A stretch of DNA of 20,709 nt from a virus. Below the pieces are notes generated by a model. The model had not been told where the DNA came from. It made no database searches and worked only from the letters and a program-made list of their open reading frames with translations. This document shows positions 1-8,127 of the stretch, piece by piece (position 1 is the stretch's first letter; each line of letters begins with the position of its first letter). Position numbers and translations under genes: made by a program. The stretch is from positions 1-20,709 of IMG/VR virus record IMGVR_UViG_3300032291_002399; one strand, 5' to 3'.

Positions 1-642
1 AAGCGCCGGGACAAGCACCATCCGCCATGAGGCTTGGATGGCTTCCTCGAGGGTGAGGTCGCTTGACGACGCAATCTGACGCACGACGGGGTAGGACTGC
101 GTCAGTTCTGTCGGCGACAGCGCGATTGACGTGATGCGCCTGACCACCCGAAACGACTCGTCCCATTCACGCACGACGCCGTCGACGGTGGCCCGGAAGA
201 GCACATAGCCCGCGCCGGGCTCGATGGTCTGTGCCGCCGTCAGGGCCACAGACACCGCCAGACCGCTCACAGTCGACGCATGGCCGATGTCGCAGGGCAG
301 GGGCTCGGCAAGCCACAAAGTCGACAGGGTGCCACTACGGGCCGCGACAACCACTACCGGGCGGGCGCTTGACGAATCGGTCACGAGATAGCGCCGGCCG
401 GCGACGATGGCGACCGACGCCGCGAGCGGGAGGCTATCGGCACCTTCAAACACCGCGCCTTGTGTCGTCGTCGACAGCGGGTCGACCGTAGCGGCGACGT
501 AGGCACCGAGGGCGTCGGGAGACTGCGACGGGATGCGTCTCGCCGTCGCCGACGAGGGGACGCCGGTCGAGACACCGCCATCCGTCGACAAGCGCGGATA
601 CGACAAAATCGTGTCTGTGGAGCCGACCAGCACGCGCTGCAT
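1..642 (-). CDS. Unrecognised protein of the virion gene block, C-terminus beyond the window
   Basis: An open frame of about 214 codons runs from an ATG at 642 to the left edge with no stop, so the gene is incomplete at its 3' end. The protein begins MQRVLVGSTDTILSYPRL and is rich in Ser, Thr, Val and Ala, with no long hydrophobic segment. That composition suits a beta-rich structural or neck protein, but I recognise no family. It follows the head-assembly genes on the same strand and is separated from them by a strong terminator at 684-727, so it probably has its own promoter. No Shine-Dalgarno sequence precedes the ATG; a TATAGT hexamer ends 6 bases upstream of it, which would suit a leaderless message. 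The virion role is inferred from position only. Confidence 0.6.
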   Translation of the reverse strand, partial: MQRVLVGSTDTILSYPRLSTDGGVSTGVPSSATARRIPSQSPDALGAYVAATVDPLSTTTQGAVFEGADSLPLAASVAIVAGRRYLVTDSSSARPVVVVAARSGTLSTLWLAEPLPCDIGHASTVSGLAVSVALTAAQTIEPGAGYVLFRATVDGVVREWDESFRVVRRITSIALSPTELTQSYPVVRQIASSSDLTLEEAIQASWRMVLVPAL

Positions 643-648
643 GGCTGC

Positions 649-654
649 ACTATA
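649..654 (-). promoter_or_regulatory. Possible -10 element for a leaderless message
   Basis: TATAGT on the minus strand ends 6 bases before the ATG at 642, downstream of a terminator. No matching -35 box is visible at 16-18 bases, so this is weak. The site lies in the small palindrome CTGCA-TTATAG-TGCAG, and the plus strand also reads TATAAT here. Confidence 0.25.
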
Positions 655-683
655 ATGCAGTTGACGGCCGGGCGCTACCTGTG

Positions 684-727
684 CGCAAAAACGCGCCCCC
701 GGTCACCGCACCATGCGGAGCCGGGGG
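684..727 (-). terminator. Rho-independent terminator after the head-assembly genes
   Basis: On the minus strand CCCCCGG pairs with CCGGGGG (727-721 with 702-696). An inner stem CCGCA/TGCGG lies within, and a five-T run follows at 691-687. The hairpin lies between the stop of the gene at 757 and the start at 642, and would end or reduce transcription of the packaging and head operon. Confidence 0.75.
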
Positions 728-756
728 CTAGGCGAGCTGAACGCCATGGCGGCGGT

Positions 757-1245
757 CTAACCGAAGACCTTTGCCTTGCCAAGCAGCACGTTCAGTTCGC
801 GCTCTTGATCTGGCGTCAAGCCCATGAACGGCCGCGCTGGCGTCGTCGAGGTGCCGTGGTGGATCCAGTAGCCCAGCACGTTGTGCGCGGGGCCTTGCTT
901 GCCCGTGCGATGCGCCTTGCCGTTGCGGGGGCTCACTTGTGGAGACGCGCCGGTGTCAGGCGCGATGACGACCTCGACACCTTGCGAGGTGATGCGCTTG
1001 TCTCTGACCTTGATGGAGTTCATGAGGCCGCCAGTCAGGCGTAGGTCGATCTTCTGGTCCTCCGACATGGCGGCGAGGCGCTCACGGTAGCTTTGCGAGT
1101 AGGACGCAAACGCTTGCCCCGTCGACGAGATACCCTGATCAGTGCGTCGCAGGATCGCACCGGGGACGAACGCGCCGATAACCTTGGCTGCCTTCTCGGC
1201 GTCAAACTTGACCGGGGTTCCGCTGCGCTTGGTTGTGATGCCCAC
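757..1245 (-). CDS. Phage virion morphogenesis (tail-completion) protein
   Basis: This 162-residue protein probably helps finish the head-tail junction or tail end during assembly. The C-terminal part carries the stretch TTPARPFMGLTPDQE, which resembles the conserved ARPFLGL-type ending of the Mu gpG/P2 gpS virion morphogenesis family. The middle has GYWIHHGT, as expected for the segment before that motif. The start is set at the GTG at 1245: a GGAGGTG ribosome site overlaps the stop of the upstream minor head gene and sits about 7 bases before it. A longer frame extends to 1329 but would run into that gene. The position right after portal and gp7-like genes fits this role. An HK97 gp10-like neck protein is the main alternative. 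Confidence 0.65.
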   Translation of the reverse strand: MGITTKRSGTPVKFDAEKAAKVIGAFVPGAILRRTDQGISSTGQAFASYSQSYRERLAAMSEDQKIDLRLTGGLMNSIKVRDKRITSQGVEVVIAPDTGASPQVSPRNGKAHRTGKQGPAHNVLGYWIHHGTSTTPARPFMGLTPDQERELNVLLGKAKVFG

Positions 1246-1249
1246 GTCG

Positions 1250-2065
1250 TCACCTCCGTTGCAGTGCCATCGTCTCAGCGTCGACAATGAGCCTGGACCC
1301 ATCGGGCCGATAGATCTCGATGCCTTCACGGACCGCCGTCTCTACCGTCGTCGGTGCCCAGCTATGACGGCAGTTGTATCCCCCGCAGTAGTCGTCGGCA
1401 GGGAGGCCCTGTCCGTTGTCGAGCCTCGCCGGGTCCGTGACTGCCTTGCCGACCCACGTTCGGCAGAATGGCCTGTTTTTCGCGTCGCGTGGCCCGACGT
1501 AGACGTAGACGAGGTCCAACTCCGCCTCGACCTCACGGGCCGCAGAGATGACGGACCGCCGACCGACCGCCATGATGGCGGCATCGACTGCGGCCGACGC
1601 ACGCACATACGTCGTCGACAGTCGCGCCCGCACGTCTTCGATGACGTCGGCGAGCGACCCGCTGGACGTGATGCCACGAGACACGGCGTCGCGCATTTCC
1701 TCACGAGCCAGTCTGAAGACCGCGACGACGTCGGCGACTTGGCCGTTGACGATGGCGTCTAGTTCTCGTCGTGCGTCGACCGATAGCGCCGAAGGAGGCG
1801 CACCCAAGACAGCGGCAACGGCCTCGATGGCGCGTTGTCCGACGACACCGCGTACCGTTTCCCCCTCGGCCTCCAGTCGGCGACGTATCTGCGAGAGCAC
1901 AGCGGCGGACGTCTGCGCTTGTCGGCGGACGAGGGAGTCCTCTCCGGGGACGGTGTCGAGGGACAGGAGGATTCGCAGAAGGTCGCGCTCAAGTGCTACC
2001 TCAAGACGTCGCAGATCCTCGACGGCGGCATCGGCGACGACGCCGGCAGCATCCGCGCCGCTCAC
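1250..2065 (-). CDS. Minor head / head morphogenesis protein (SPP1 gp7, Mu gpF type)
   Basis: This 271-residue protein probably enters the prohead with the portal and helps head maturation or DNA ejection. The N-terminal two thirds are mainly charged alpha helix (Arg, Glu, Ala). The C-terminal third carries the family hallmark: a cysteine at RPFCRTWVGK, then a Gly-rich segment and CGGYNCRHSWAP, resembling the GG-x-NCRH signature of SPP1 gp7/Mu gpF-like domains. The GTG start at 2065 overlaps the portal stop by 4 bases (GTGA), so translation is probably coupled. The gene order terminase, portal, this gene is the usual one. Family assignment rests on the motif and on position. Confidence 0.82.
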   Translation of the reverse strand: MSGADAAGVVADAAVEDLRRLEVALERDLLRILLSLDTVPGEDSLVRRQAQTSAAVLSQIRRRLEAEGETVRGVVGQRAIEAVAAVLGAPPSALSVDARRELDAIVNGQVADVVAVFRLAREEMRDAVSRGITSSGSLADVIEDVRARLSTTYVRASAAVDAAIMAVGRRSVISAAREVEAELDLVYVYVGPRDAKNRPFCRTWVGKAVTDPARLDNGQGLPADDYCGGYNCRHSWAPTTVETAVREGIEIYRPDGSRLIVDAETMALQRR

Positions 2066-3609
2066 GACGTGGCCTCATCCTCTTCCTCGTCCTCTTCTTC
2101 AACGACAGTAGTCTCGCGTCTCGCCGTGAACGGAGAGCCCGCCAGTGCGCCGGGCAGACTGACCTGCGGCGCACGGACGGCCTTCATCTGCTCAAGGTAC
2201 GCCTCAGCCGTCGCACGGTCGGCGGACAGACCCAACATCACGCGAGCGTCGGCTTCGTCGATAAGCCCGGCTTCCTTGAGCGCCAGCACCCGATCCTGCT
2301 TCTCTTGATCGGCCTCATAGGTCTTGCCGGTCGACAGCGTGACCATCGGCAAGACGTCGCCAAACTCAGCGGGGCTTGCGGGATCGAACAGCCGCAACAC
2401 GTCGATGACGATGGGCAGGAGTTGGCCCTCTTCAAACGCCTTGAAGACGGGCCGGCTTTCCGCAACGCGCTGATCGTGCGGCGCATTCGCGATCATGCGT
2501 GACACGCCGGACTGCGGCGCACCGGGCTCGACGGCGTAGGCGTCGGGGCTGTTGCCACGCGACACTCCCAACTCTTGCAGGTCGCGAGTCGCGCTGGCCT
2601 CGATAGCGGCGTGGTCCGCGCCGGCAGTCTGCGACTGTAGCGTCTCGCCGGACCCGATTTGCAGGACGACACCTGGACCGCCTATCAGCTCGCTCGTCTC
2701 GCGAGTGAGGCCGCTGTAGACCCACGTTGCATGGGCTTGCATGTCGACGACGTGCTGCCGATTGGACCTCGACACGTTCAGCCTGTCGACGTTGGCGACG
2801 ACGTCGCGGTCGGGGTCAGGCCAGATGCCGCCAGCGCCGGGCTCGATACGAAGGAACGCACCGGGGAAGCGGCCCTCGTATGCCTCCGACGCCGTCGCAG
2901 TCTTGCCGTCCTCGCTCACACGCCGATGCGACCACGCACCGAACGACACGAGATTGCCGGCATCATCCTCGACAAACTCCCGCGACCACACCCACCACAA
3001 AGGCGACGCCGACGACGGCGTGGCCTGCTTGATGGCGCACAGCCACAGCGCGTCGGGGTCATCGGGAGCCGACGGATGCGCGAGCGTGACCACGTCGTGC
3101 GTCCAGTAGATCTGGCAGACCAGTTTGCCAATCTCGCCGATCTTGCGCCAGCCAAGCATGGCAAAAGACGCACGGACGCCAGCGTGGCAGCGCCGCTCCA
3201 TCTCAGGCATGACGACGTCAATGCCGGCCTCGTCAAGCCCACGACGAAAGGCGACAAGGCGCTCGTCATCTTCGTCAAGCGCCTCGCCCTCGTCGTCGAC
3301 GAGAGTGCGATCCGCTGGCGTGGCGTAGACGCCGCTATCCTGCCGGGCGAAAAACCTGAGCCAGTTGACGGGGTCAATCGGCAATTGCTGATAGGTGCGA
3401 GGGTACGCCTTTTTGAGCGCGTCGCGAATCACGCTGGCCTGGTCGCCGGAGTAGCGCACCGCCAGCCCCTTGACGACGCTGTCGTAGTCGGCGGGTCGGG
3501 TCTTGCGGCCAGCGTCGAGTAGCGCCGACAACTGGTCTGGCATCCATGCGCCGGCTTGCTGTCGGATTGTCTCGATCACGGCATCGCTTGCGGCGTTGTA
3601 GGAAATCAT
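2062..3609 (-). CDS. Phage portal protein
   Basis: At 515 residues the length is normal for a portal, the dodecameric ring at the head vertex through which DNA is packaged. I see no single diagnostic motif. The call rests on length, on position between the large terminase and the gp7-like gene, and on the mixed helical sequence with a Trp-rich middle (SPLWWVWSREF). The C-terminus is a run of acidic residues (VVEEEDEEEDEATS), as seen at the tunnel-side end of some portals. The ATG at 3609 is preceded by only a weak TAGGG site. The gene follows the terminase after a 53-base gap and overlaps the next gene by 4 bases. Confidence 0.75.
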   Translation of the reverse strand: MISYNAASDAVIETIRQQAGAWMPDQLSALLDAGRKTRPADYDSVVKGLAVRYSGDQASVIRDALKKAYPRTYQQLPIDPVNWLRFFARQDSGVYATPADRTLVDDEGEALDEDDERLVAFRRGLDEAGIDVVMPEMERRCHAGVRASFAMLGWRKIGEIGKLVCQIYWTHDVVTLAHPSAPDDPDALWLCAIKQATPSSASPLWWVWSREFVEDDAGNLVSFGAWSHRRVSEDGKTATASEAYEGRFPGAFLRIEPGAGGIWPDPDRDVVANVDRLNVSRSNRQHVVDMQAHATWVYSGLTRETSELIGGPGVVLQIGSGETLQSQTAGADHAAIEASATRDLQELGVSRGNSPDAYAVEPGAPQSGVSRMIANAPHDQRVAESRPVFKAFEEGQLLPIVIDVLRLFDPASPAEFGDVLPMVTLSTGKTYEADQEKQDRVLALKEAGLIDEADARVMLGLSADRATAEAYLEQMKAVRAPQVSLPGALAGSPFTARRETTVVEEEDEEEDEATS

Positions 3610-3662
3610 GCCGCAACCCTACCACGCTAAAAGTCAAGCGGAAACACCCGGTCGATGGGCAG

Positions 3663-4976
3663 CTACACTCGGCCCCATTCGTCGGTCAGGGCGTCACCTG
3701 GTGCCGTCTGGTTGGCGCGTGGCCGATGGACTGGCCACTGCCAATGGCAGAGGTAGCCGAGGGCGTCGATACCGTGATCGATATCGCCGCGCTTGTCGGG
3801 GTCACCGTGCTTGTCCAGTGCCTGCGTCTCAAGCGCCCGAGTGAGCACGGGGGCAGCCGCAGCATCGACGGTGACGCGACGGTCGCGGAAGAGCACATTC
3901 AGCGTGTTGACCCTGTCCTTGACGGGCGGGTTTGCGCTGCCATGCACCGGCCTGAACCCGGCCTGCGTCAGTAGCGCGACGTCGCTCTTCGTCGACGTGG
4001 ACCGAAGCGCCGTGCCGCTGGCGTCGACGAACGCCTGTAGCCGCATCTGGTACACGTCGTCTCGCGTGTAGTGCCTCCCTCGTGTGCGGGTGAGGTACTG
4101 CGCGATCCACTGCGCCACTCGCTCGGCGTGTTCATCCGTCGTCGTTCCGCCTTCCTTGATCACCTCGCCGACGACGTGTGTCGTGCGTTGCGATTGGTCC
4201 GTCTCGACGACGATCCAGTGCATGTAGCGGACGTTGAAGTCACACGCGATCTGAATGGTGCCCCTCACGACGACGGGCGACACGCAATGCACTCGCCGGT
4301 CAAAGCGGCCGTAGACGCGCCCGCCCTTCGCCGTGCGGACGCCGTCGAGTTTTTCGCTGGCCGTGCTGTCGTCCATGCGTTGACGCATCGACTCCACATA
4401 GGTCGACGAGAGGTAGCTATTCGCCGACGACGTCACCGACCATTGCCGCACGTCGGGCGATGGCTTGGCAAGGATCATCTCGTAGGCAGGCCCGTAGCCT
4501 TCAGGTGTGCCCGTCAGCACGATTTGTTGACACGGACCCATGCTGACACGGGCCATCGCCGTCGTCAGGGCCTCGACGTCGCAGAGTTCCCATTCGTCAA
4601 CGAGAAGCCCGCCGGCAGTGATGCCTTCAAGGGAGCGGGGCTCGTCAGCCGACCGGCACAAGATCTCCATCTGCCGTTTGCGCCCGATGGTCAGGATCTT
4701 GTCGGTCTTGTGCCAGACGTAGGGCAGCTTCCACGCATCCAACATCCGCCGCGCCGTCGCCACGAAAACGTCAACCACCATGCGGTAGGTAGGTTCGACG
4801 ACGAGGATCGGGAACCCGCCAGACCTAAAAGCCATGTCGACGACGGCCGCGACACCGGCGACCGTTTTTCCCGACCGGTAGCCGCCTTGGAGAACCTTGA
4901 TCCGCGACGTTCTGTCACCCACGAGCGCAAGCTGGTGAGGTAGCAGAGTCGCCGCGCCACGCTGAATATTCAGCAC
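3663..4976 (-). CDS. terL: Terminase large subunit (packaging ATPase and nuclease)
   Basis: This 437-residue protein drives DNA into the prohead and cuts the concatemer. The ATPase domain shows a Walker A motif GGYRSGKT (residues 31-38), Walker B GLLVDEWE with D127 and E128, and the coupling motif LTGTPEG (about 154-160). The C-terminal RNase H-like nuclease shows its acidic residues in ACDFN (D246), AFVDASG (D318) and the GDIDHGIDALGY segment near 397-408. All expected catalytic positions are present, so the gene looks intact. The start is the GTG at 4976, six bases after the upstream stop, with only a weak GGGA-type ribosome site. A perfect 14-base palindrome covers the first codons. Confidence 0.95.
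   Translation of the reverse strand: MLNIQRGAATLLPHQLALVGDRTSRIKVLQGGYRSGKTVAGVAAVVDMAFRSGGFPILVVEPTYRMVVDVFVATARRMLDAWKLPYVWHKTDKILTIGRKRQMEILCRSADEPRSLEGITAGGLLVDEWELCDVEALTTAMARVSMGPCQQIVLTGTPEGYGPAYEMILAKPSPDVRQWSVTSSANSYLSSTYVESMRQRMDDSTASEKLDGVRTAKGGRVYGRFDRRVHCVSPVVVRGTIQIACDFNVRYMHWIVVETDQSQRTTHVVGEVIKEGGTTTDEHAERVAQWIAQYLTRTRGRHYTRDDVYQMRLQAFVDASGTALRSTSTKSDVALLTQAGFRPVHGSANPPVKDRVNTLNVLFRDRRVTVDAAAAPVLTRALETQALDKHGDPDKRGDIDHGIDALGYLCHWQWPVHRPRANQTAPGDALTDEWGRV
4961..4974. repeat. Perfect 14-bp palindrome at the terminase start
   Basis: GCTGAATATTCAGC is a perfect palindrome beginning in the GTG start codon of the large terminase. It is AT-rich at its centre in an otherwise GC-rich gene. 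Role unknown. Confidence 0.5.
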
Positions 4977-4982
4977 GGTGCG

Positions 4983-5459
4983 CTATTTCCCGGCCGGGGT
5001 GACCACGGCCGGAATCCAATCCACGACGTCCACCGTGTCGGGCGCGTCGGCCACCGTGCGTCCAGGCGGCCCGTAGCGGGCAGGGTCGAGGGCCGCGAGC
5101 ATGGCGAGGATGGCGGGCCTGTCGTCGGACCGGGCGAGGTCCGACAAGCGCCGCTCCAATTCCTCGACAGTGACGATGGTATCGTCCGGCTCCTCTGCGT
5201 CCCATTTGGCATGGGGGGCGAGGGCGTGGCCTAGCAGGTTCTTGCGGCAGGCATGGCGCAGCTCTGGTGCTGCATCGGCGACGAGGGCCGCCACGCTGTC
5301 GGGCACGTCGGTGCCACGAGGGACGGCGAGGGACGGATCGCCCATGCCGATGGCGTATTCGGCGCGGAGAATGTCGTCGACAGCGTGGCGCAGCCAGCCG
5401 GGCAGGTTCTTGCGCCCCGCCTGCTTGCCGCTATTGGGCTTGCGGGGGTAGTTGGTCAT
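4983..5459 (-). CDS. Putative terminase small subunit
   Basis: This 158-residue protein lies directly before the large terminase on the same strand, with a 6-base gap, which is the usual place for the small, DNA-recognising subunit. The N-terminus is basic (TNYPRKPNSGKQAGRKN), followed by a helical segment (LPGWLRHAVDDILRAEYAIG) and a further helical region ending near residue 125 (ERRLSDLARSDDRPAILAML). No family motif is certain, so the call leans on context. The ATG at 5459 is chosen because the longer frame to 5495 would start inside the T-run of a terminator. No strong ribosome site is seen; TACGGT 8 bases upstream may be a -10 element. Confidence 0.6.
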   Translation of the reverse strand: MTNYPRKPNSGKQAGRKNLPGWLRHAVDDILRAEYAIGMGDPSLAVPRGTDVPDSVAALVADAAPELRHACRKNLLGHALAPHAKWDAEEPDDTIVTVEELERRLSDLARSDDRPAILAMLAALDPARYGPPGRTVADAPDTVDVVDWIPAVVTPAGK

Positions 5460-5485
5460 ACGCGACGACCGTACCAATTTGGCAC

Positions 5486-5516
5486 AAAAAAACAAACCCC
5501 CAGCACCATGCCGGGG
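5486..5516 (-). terminator. Rho-independent terminator upstream of the terminase genes
   Basis: On the minus strand CCCCGGC (5516-5510) pairs with GCTGGGG (5504-5498) with one G-T wobble and a loop of about five bases. A run of T residues interrupted by one G follows (5496-5486). It insulates the terminase genes from leftward transcripts of the replication operon. Confidence 0.75.
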
Positions 5517-5584
5517 ATCGTCTGCCTTGTCAGGGCTCCCATCGTGGGCGTTGTGTAGCGCGTGGTGGCGCTACAGGCAACGAC

Positions 5585-5613
5585 AAAAAAGAACCCCGCC
5601 AGCGCAGGCGGGG
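5585..5613 (-). terminator. Strong rho-independent terminator
   Basis: On the minus strand a perfect stem CCCCGCC/GGCGGGG (5613-5607 with 5600-5594) is followed by TTC and six Ts (to 5585). It is the first clear leftward stop after the primase-helicase gene. Confidence 0.85.
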
Positions 5614-5734
5614 TCCAGTCGCGATCCGGTGGGTGTCCGGTGCTCGCCAGCCTGCCGAGAGACGGTAGCGGGGTGACGTGGGGGGAGGGTAGCACGGGCC
5701 AGTCGCCGGGGCAAGGGCGGAGGCGGAGCCCTTC

Positions 5735-5826
5735 TTGATGTATTGATCAGAGAGTAAAGAGATCTCCTAAGAAAACTCCTTATATATAGGGGCTTCCGTT
5801 GTTTTAGATCCTTCTTTCCCAAAACG
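5735..5826. other. AT-rich non-coding island
   Basis: This roughly 90-base stretch is visibly AT-rich (about 60% A+T) in a GC-rich genome. It holds TATATATA near 5790 and two CTCCT copies 12 bases apart. No convincing gene lies in it on either strand. It sits between leftward terminators and the end of the primase-helicase gene. A promoter region for the terminase operon, an origin or a packaging site are all possible; I cannot tell which. The rest of the gap, 5614-5734, shows nothing recognisable. Between 5517 and 5584 there is one short perfect hairpin (GTAGCGC/GCGCTAC, 5555-5574). Confidence 0.45.
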
Positions 5827-5830
5827 CAGC

Positions 5831-5868
5831 AGCGGGTCCGACTTCCGCCGAACCCGCTACCCTTTTTT
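5831..5868 (+). terminator. Hairpin terminator, possibly working in both directions
   Basis: AGCGGGT (5831-5837) pairs with ACCCGCT (5852-5858); four bases later the plus strand has six Ts (5863-5868). On the minus strand the same stem is followed by GCTGCG and four Ts, just after the stop of the primase-helicase gene. The plus orientation looks stronger, although no plus-strand gene ends here. Confidence 0.55.
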
Positions 5869-5880
5869 CCCGCGTAAGTA

Positions 5881-8118
5881 TTATCCCTGTTGACGCAGCG
5901 CGTAAATCTCGCGTGGGCGTCCGCCCGTAGGCTCCTTTGCTACCACGATTGTCCCCTCTTCGGCAAGCCGGTCGACAATCTCGCCCACCAGACGCGCTGG
6001 GAGCGCCCTACAGGCCCGCAGCAGGTCCGATCTACCCATGGACCCGCCCGAGGCCCGCAAAGCGCCTAGGACAAGCTCACACTGCGCCGCATGGTCGTCC
6101 CAGCTTGCCCGACGATTGGCCGCCAGACTTCCGGCAAACACCCTCGCTGACTCTTCGGCCAAGGCCACCGCCACACGGGCGCAATCCTCCGTCACGACAG
6201 GCACGTCCGCTTCTGGTTGCGCCAGCGCGGCGAGGATCATCGCCAGCCGGCCGGCAAACTCCGGCAGACGCGCCAGAACCGCCGGAGGCACGTCTTGTCG
6301 GGTGCCATCGCGCCGCGCCTTGTCTGCGTCGATCTTGCACCTCGTCAACAGGTCACGCGCCGCGTCATCCTCTGGCATCGTGACCGAGTCATAGAGCCGA
6401 AGCTGATCAACGCCGGTGTCGACCGTCACCGCAAGGGCCAGGTGCCATGCCTCATGACGCTCACGCACCGCCAGCACAGCCGACCGAACGTCCAGCGGCA
6501 GATCGTCGTCGGGCCTTGTCTCTGGCGGCTGCCAGTCTGGCAGCACCCATTGTGATCTCATCCACACATGACGACCGACAAAGCCGTCTGCCACGTCGAC
6601 CGACGTCAGCACACTGTGCAGGCTCTCCGGTGTCGTCGATCCAAGCACCGTTACGACAGGCGCAATCAGGTCCAGTTTGCCACCACCCTTGACGAGCGAC
6701 ACCGCCGGGGACCACTTGTCTGTGCCCTTCGTCGACAGTTCCGTCAGGCTCTGCTTGATGTCCTGCCGGTGTGTCGCCGCCCGAGGCCCCATCATGTTCC
6801 CGAGCTGCATTCCGTACTCATCCAGCACAAGGCACGTCGCGACGCCAGCGCCGACAGCCTTCCTCACGCCGTCGACAAAAGCAGGCCCCGACGAGAAAGA
6901 GTTGGGACCGCGCAATGCTGGCCAGCATTCGTCGATGACCCGCGACAGGCAGGACTGCGGACGGTTTTTGCCCTCGCCCGACGACGCCATGGACACGACG
7001 TAGAGGCTCGACGTCGAACGGCGGTACACGAGCCGACGGCCAGCCATCGCCGACCCGAGGGCCAGAAGCGCCGCAATGGTCAGTCCAGGTTGCGGATGAT
7101 CGGCCCCACGGATCACCCATCCGCAGAACGTGTCACAGAGCCCGCCCAGCGCCCTCACATCGGCCAACATCGCCCAACGTGCGGCGTCCTGCTCAGCTGG
7201 CGTCGGCCCCTTGGGCTTGGTCCTCTCCGGCGTCATGATGATCTCTGGCTCAATCGCCAGCGCGTTGATCTCGTCGACGTAGTAGCCGCTGTCAGACTCC
7301 ATGATCGCTTTGTCGGCAGGGCTCCGAGGATGCGACGCGCCAGCCCTGAGGCCACGCTCAATCGTCCCCCTCGACTTGCGTTCGCTTTCTCCCTCCCACC
7401 CACGGGCCACGCTGTAGAGCGCGTCCGCAGCTACGCCGAACGACAGGTGGCCAGCGCCGCAGATCTGGCCCAACTTGAAAGCCGCACGAACCAGCGCATG
7501 ATTGCGCCCGCCCTTGCCTGTCCGCGCCACCTCGTCGACTTCCTGCCGCAGCGCCGTCTCTGCCCACGACGTCGCAGTGAGAGCAAAGGTCTGGCGCGTG
7601 AGCGTGATCGCCTGCTGTCGTGGCTTCACCCTGTCCACGATCCATGACGGCAACGGCACCGGGTCAACGTCGTTCGTCCATGTGTAGCCCTTGCCCTCGA
7701 CGACAGACGGAAACGCCACGATGTAGCCGCCCTCGCCTCTTGTGTCGGCATCGGGGCTGATAGCGTTAGGGCTTGACTTGGCGGTGTTGGGTAGGCGCAC
7801 ACCCTCCGGCAGCGCGTAGACGTAGTGCCATCCGCCGCCGCGTGTTCTTGCGATCCACGTTTCCGGCAGGCGCGGCATGATCTCCGACGACGCCGCGTCA
7901 ATGTCGACGACGTAGATGCCAGACACCGACCCGGTCGCAATCGCCACGTTCGCACCTGGCGTCTTCTCCCACCACGACCGGATCGTAGCCTCGTCCGTCG
8001 TCGCATCTTTGCACCCGGCAGACCCCGCAAAGGGAATCTTCGACCCCGGAGAGCAAGGGAACACCGCAAGCCCACGCTCTGCGTACCAGAGAGCAGCTTC
8101 AAGATTGGTCATCGTCAC
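5881..8118 (-). CDS. Primase-polymerase / helicase fusion for phage DNA replication
   Basis: This 745-residue protein probably primes and unwinds DNA at the phage fork. The N-terminal part (about 6-165) is a bifunctional Prim-Pol domain: residues 12-25 read YAERGLAVFPCSPG, catalytic D72 and D74 lie in VVDIDAA, H98 in GGGWHYVY, and the typical ADTRGEGGYIVAFPS follows. A middle ATPase domain of DUF3987 type has a variant Walker A, ASSGEGKN with K384 (Ala for the first Gly and Asn for Thr/Ser), Walker B LVLDEYG (about 430-436) and a sensor-like VLGSTTPES. The C-terminal 60 residues look like a winged helix. GTG at 8118 is chosen for GAGGTGA just upstream; ATG at 8112 is the alternative. The helicase gene ends 9 bases before it. 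Confidence 0.88.
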   Translation of the reverse strand: MTMTNLEAALWYAERGLAVFPCSPGSKIPFAGSAGCKDATTDEATIRSWWEKTPGANVAIATGSVSGIYVVDIDAASSEIMPRLPETWIARTRGGGWHYVYALPEGVRLPNTAKSSPNAISPDADTRGEGGYIVAFPSVVEGKGYTWTNDVDPVPLPSWIVDRVKPRQQAITLTRQTFALTATSWAETALRQEVDEVARTGKGGRNHALVRAAFKLGQICGAGHLSFGVAADALYSVARGWEGESERKSRGTIERGLRAGASHPRSPADKAIMESDSGYYVDEINALAIEPEIIMTPERTKPKGPTPAEQDAARWAMLADVRALGGLCDTFCGWVIRGADHPQPGLTIAALLALGSAMAGRRLVYRRSTSSLYVVSMASSGEGKNRPQSCLSRVIDECWPALRGPNSFSSGPAFVDGVRKAVGAGVATCLVLDEYGMQLGNMMGPRAATHRQDIKQSLTELSTKGTDKWSPAVSLVKGGGKLDLIAPVVTVLGSTTPESLHSVLTSVDVADGFVGRHVWMRSQWVLPDWQPPETRPDDDLPLDVRSAVLAVRERHEAWHLALAVTVDTGVDQLRLYDSVTMPEDDAARDLLTRCKIDADKARRDGTRQDVPPAVLARLPEFAGRLAMILAALAQPEADVPVVTEDCARVAVALAEESARVFAGSLAANRRASWDDHAAQCELVLGALRASGGSMGRSDLLRACRALPARLVGEIVDRLAEEGTIVVAKEPTGGRPREIYALRQQG

Positions 8119-8127
8119 GCTGTCACC

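Noticed and set aside
2659-3522. 287-codon plus-strand frame
   Set aside because: Antisense to the portal gene, with no motif and no ribosome site.
3605-3640. Promoter upstream of the portal gene (TTGACT with TAGGGT)
   Set aside because: The spacing is only 10 bases, and the gene can be read from the terminase transcript.
4071-4943. 290-codon plus-strand frame
   Set aside because: Antisense to the large terminase, with no recognisable domain.
5456-5695. Minus-strand frame ending in an ATGA overlap with the small terminase gene
   Set aside because: It runs through two strong terminator hairpins and has no ribosome site or sensible protein sequence; the overlap looks accidental.
5571-5822. 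83-codon minus-strand frame over the AT-rich island
   Set aside because: It needs a TTG start, passes through a terminator and switches from AT-rich to Pro/Arg-rich sequence; no sign of coding.
6568-7647. 359-codon plus-strand frame
   Set aside because: Antisense to the primase-helicase fusion; Arg/His-rich composition of a high-GC shadow frame.
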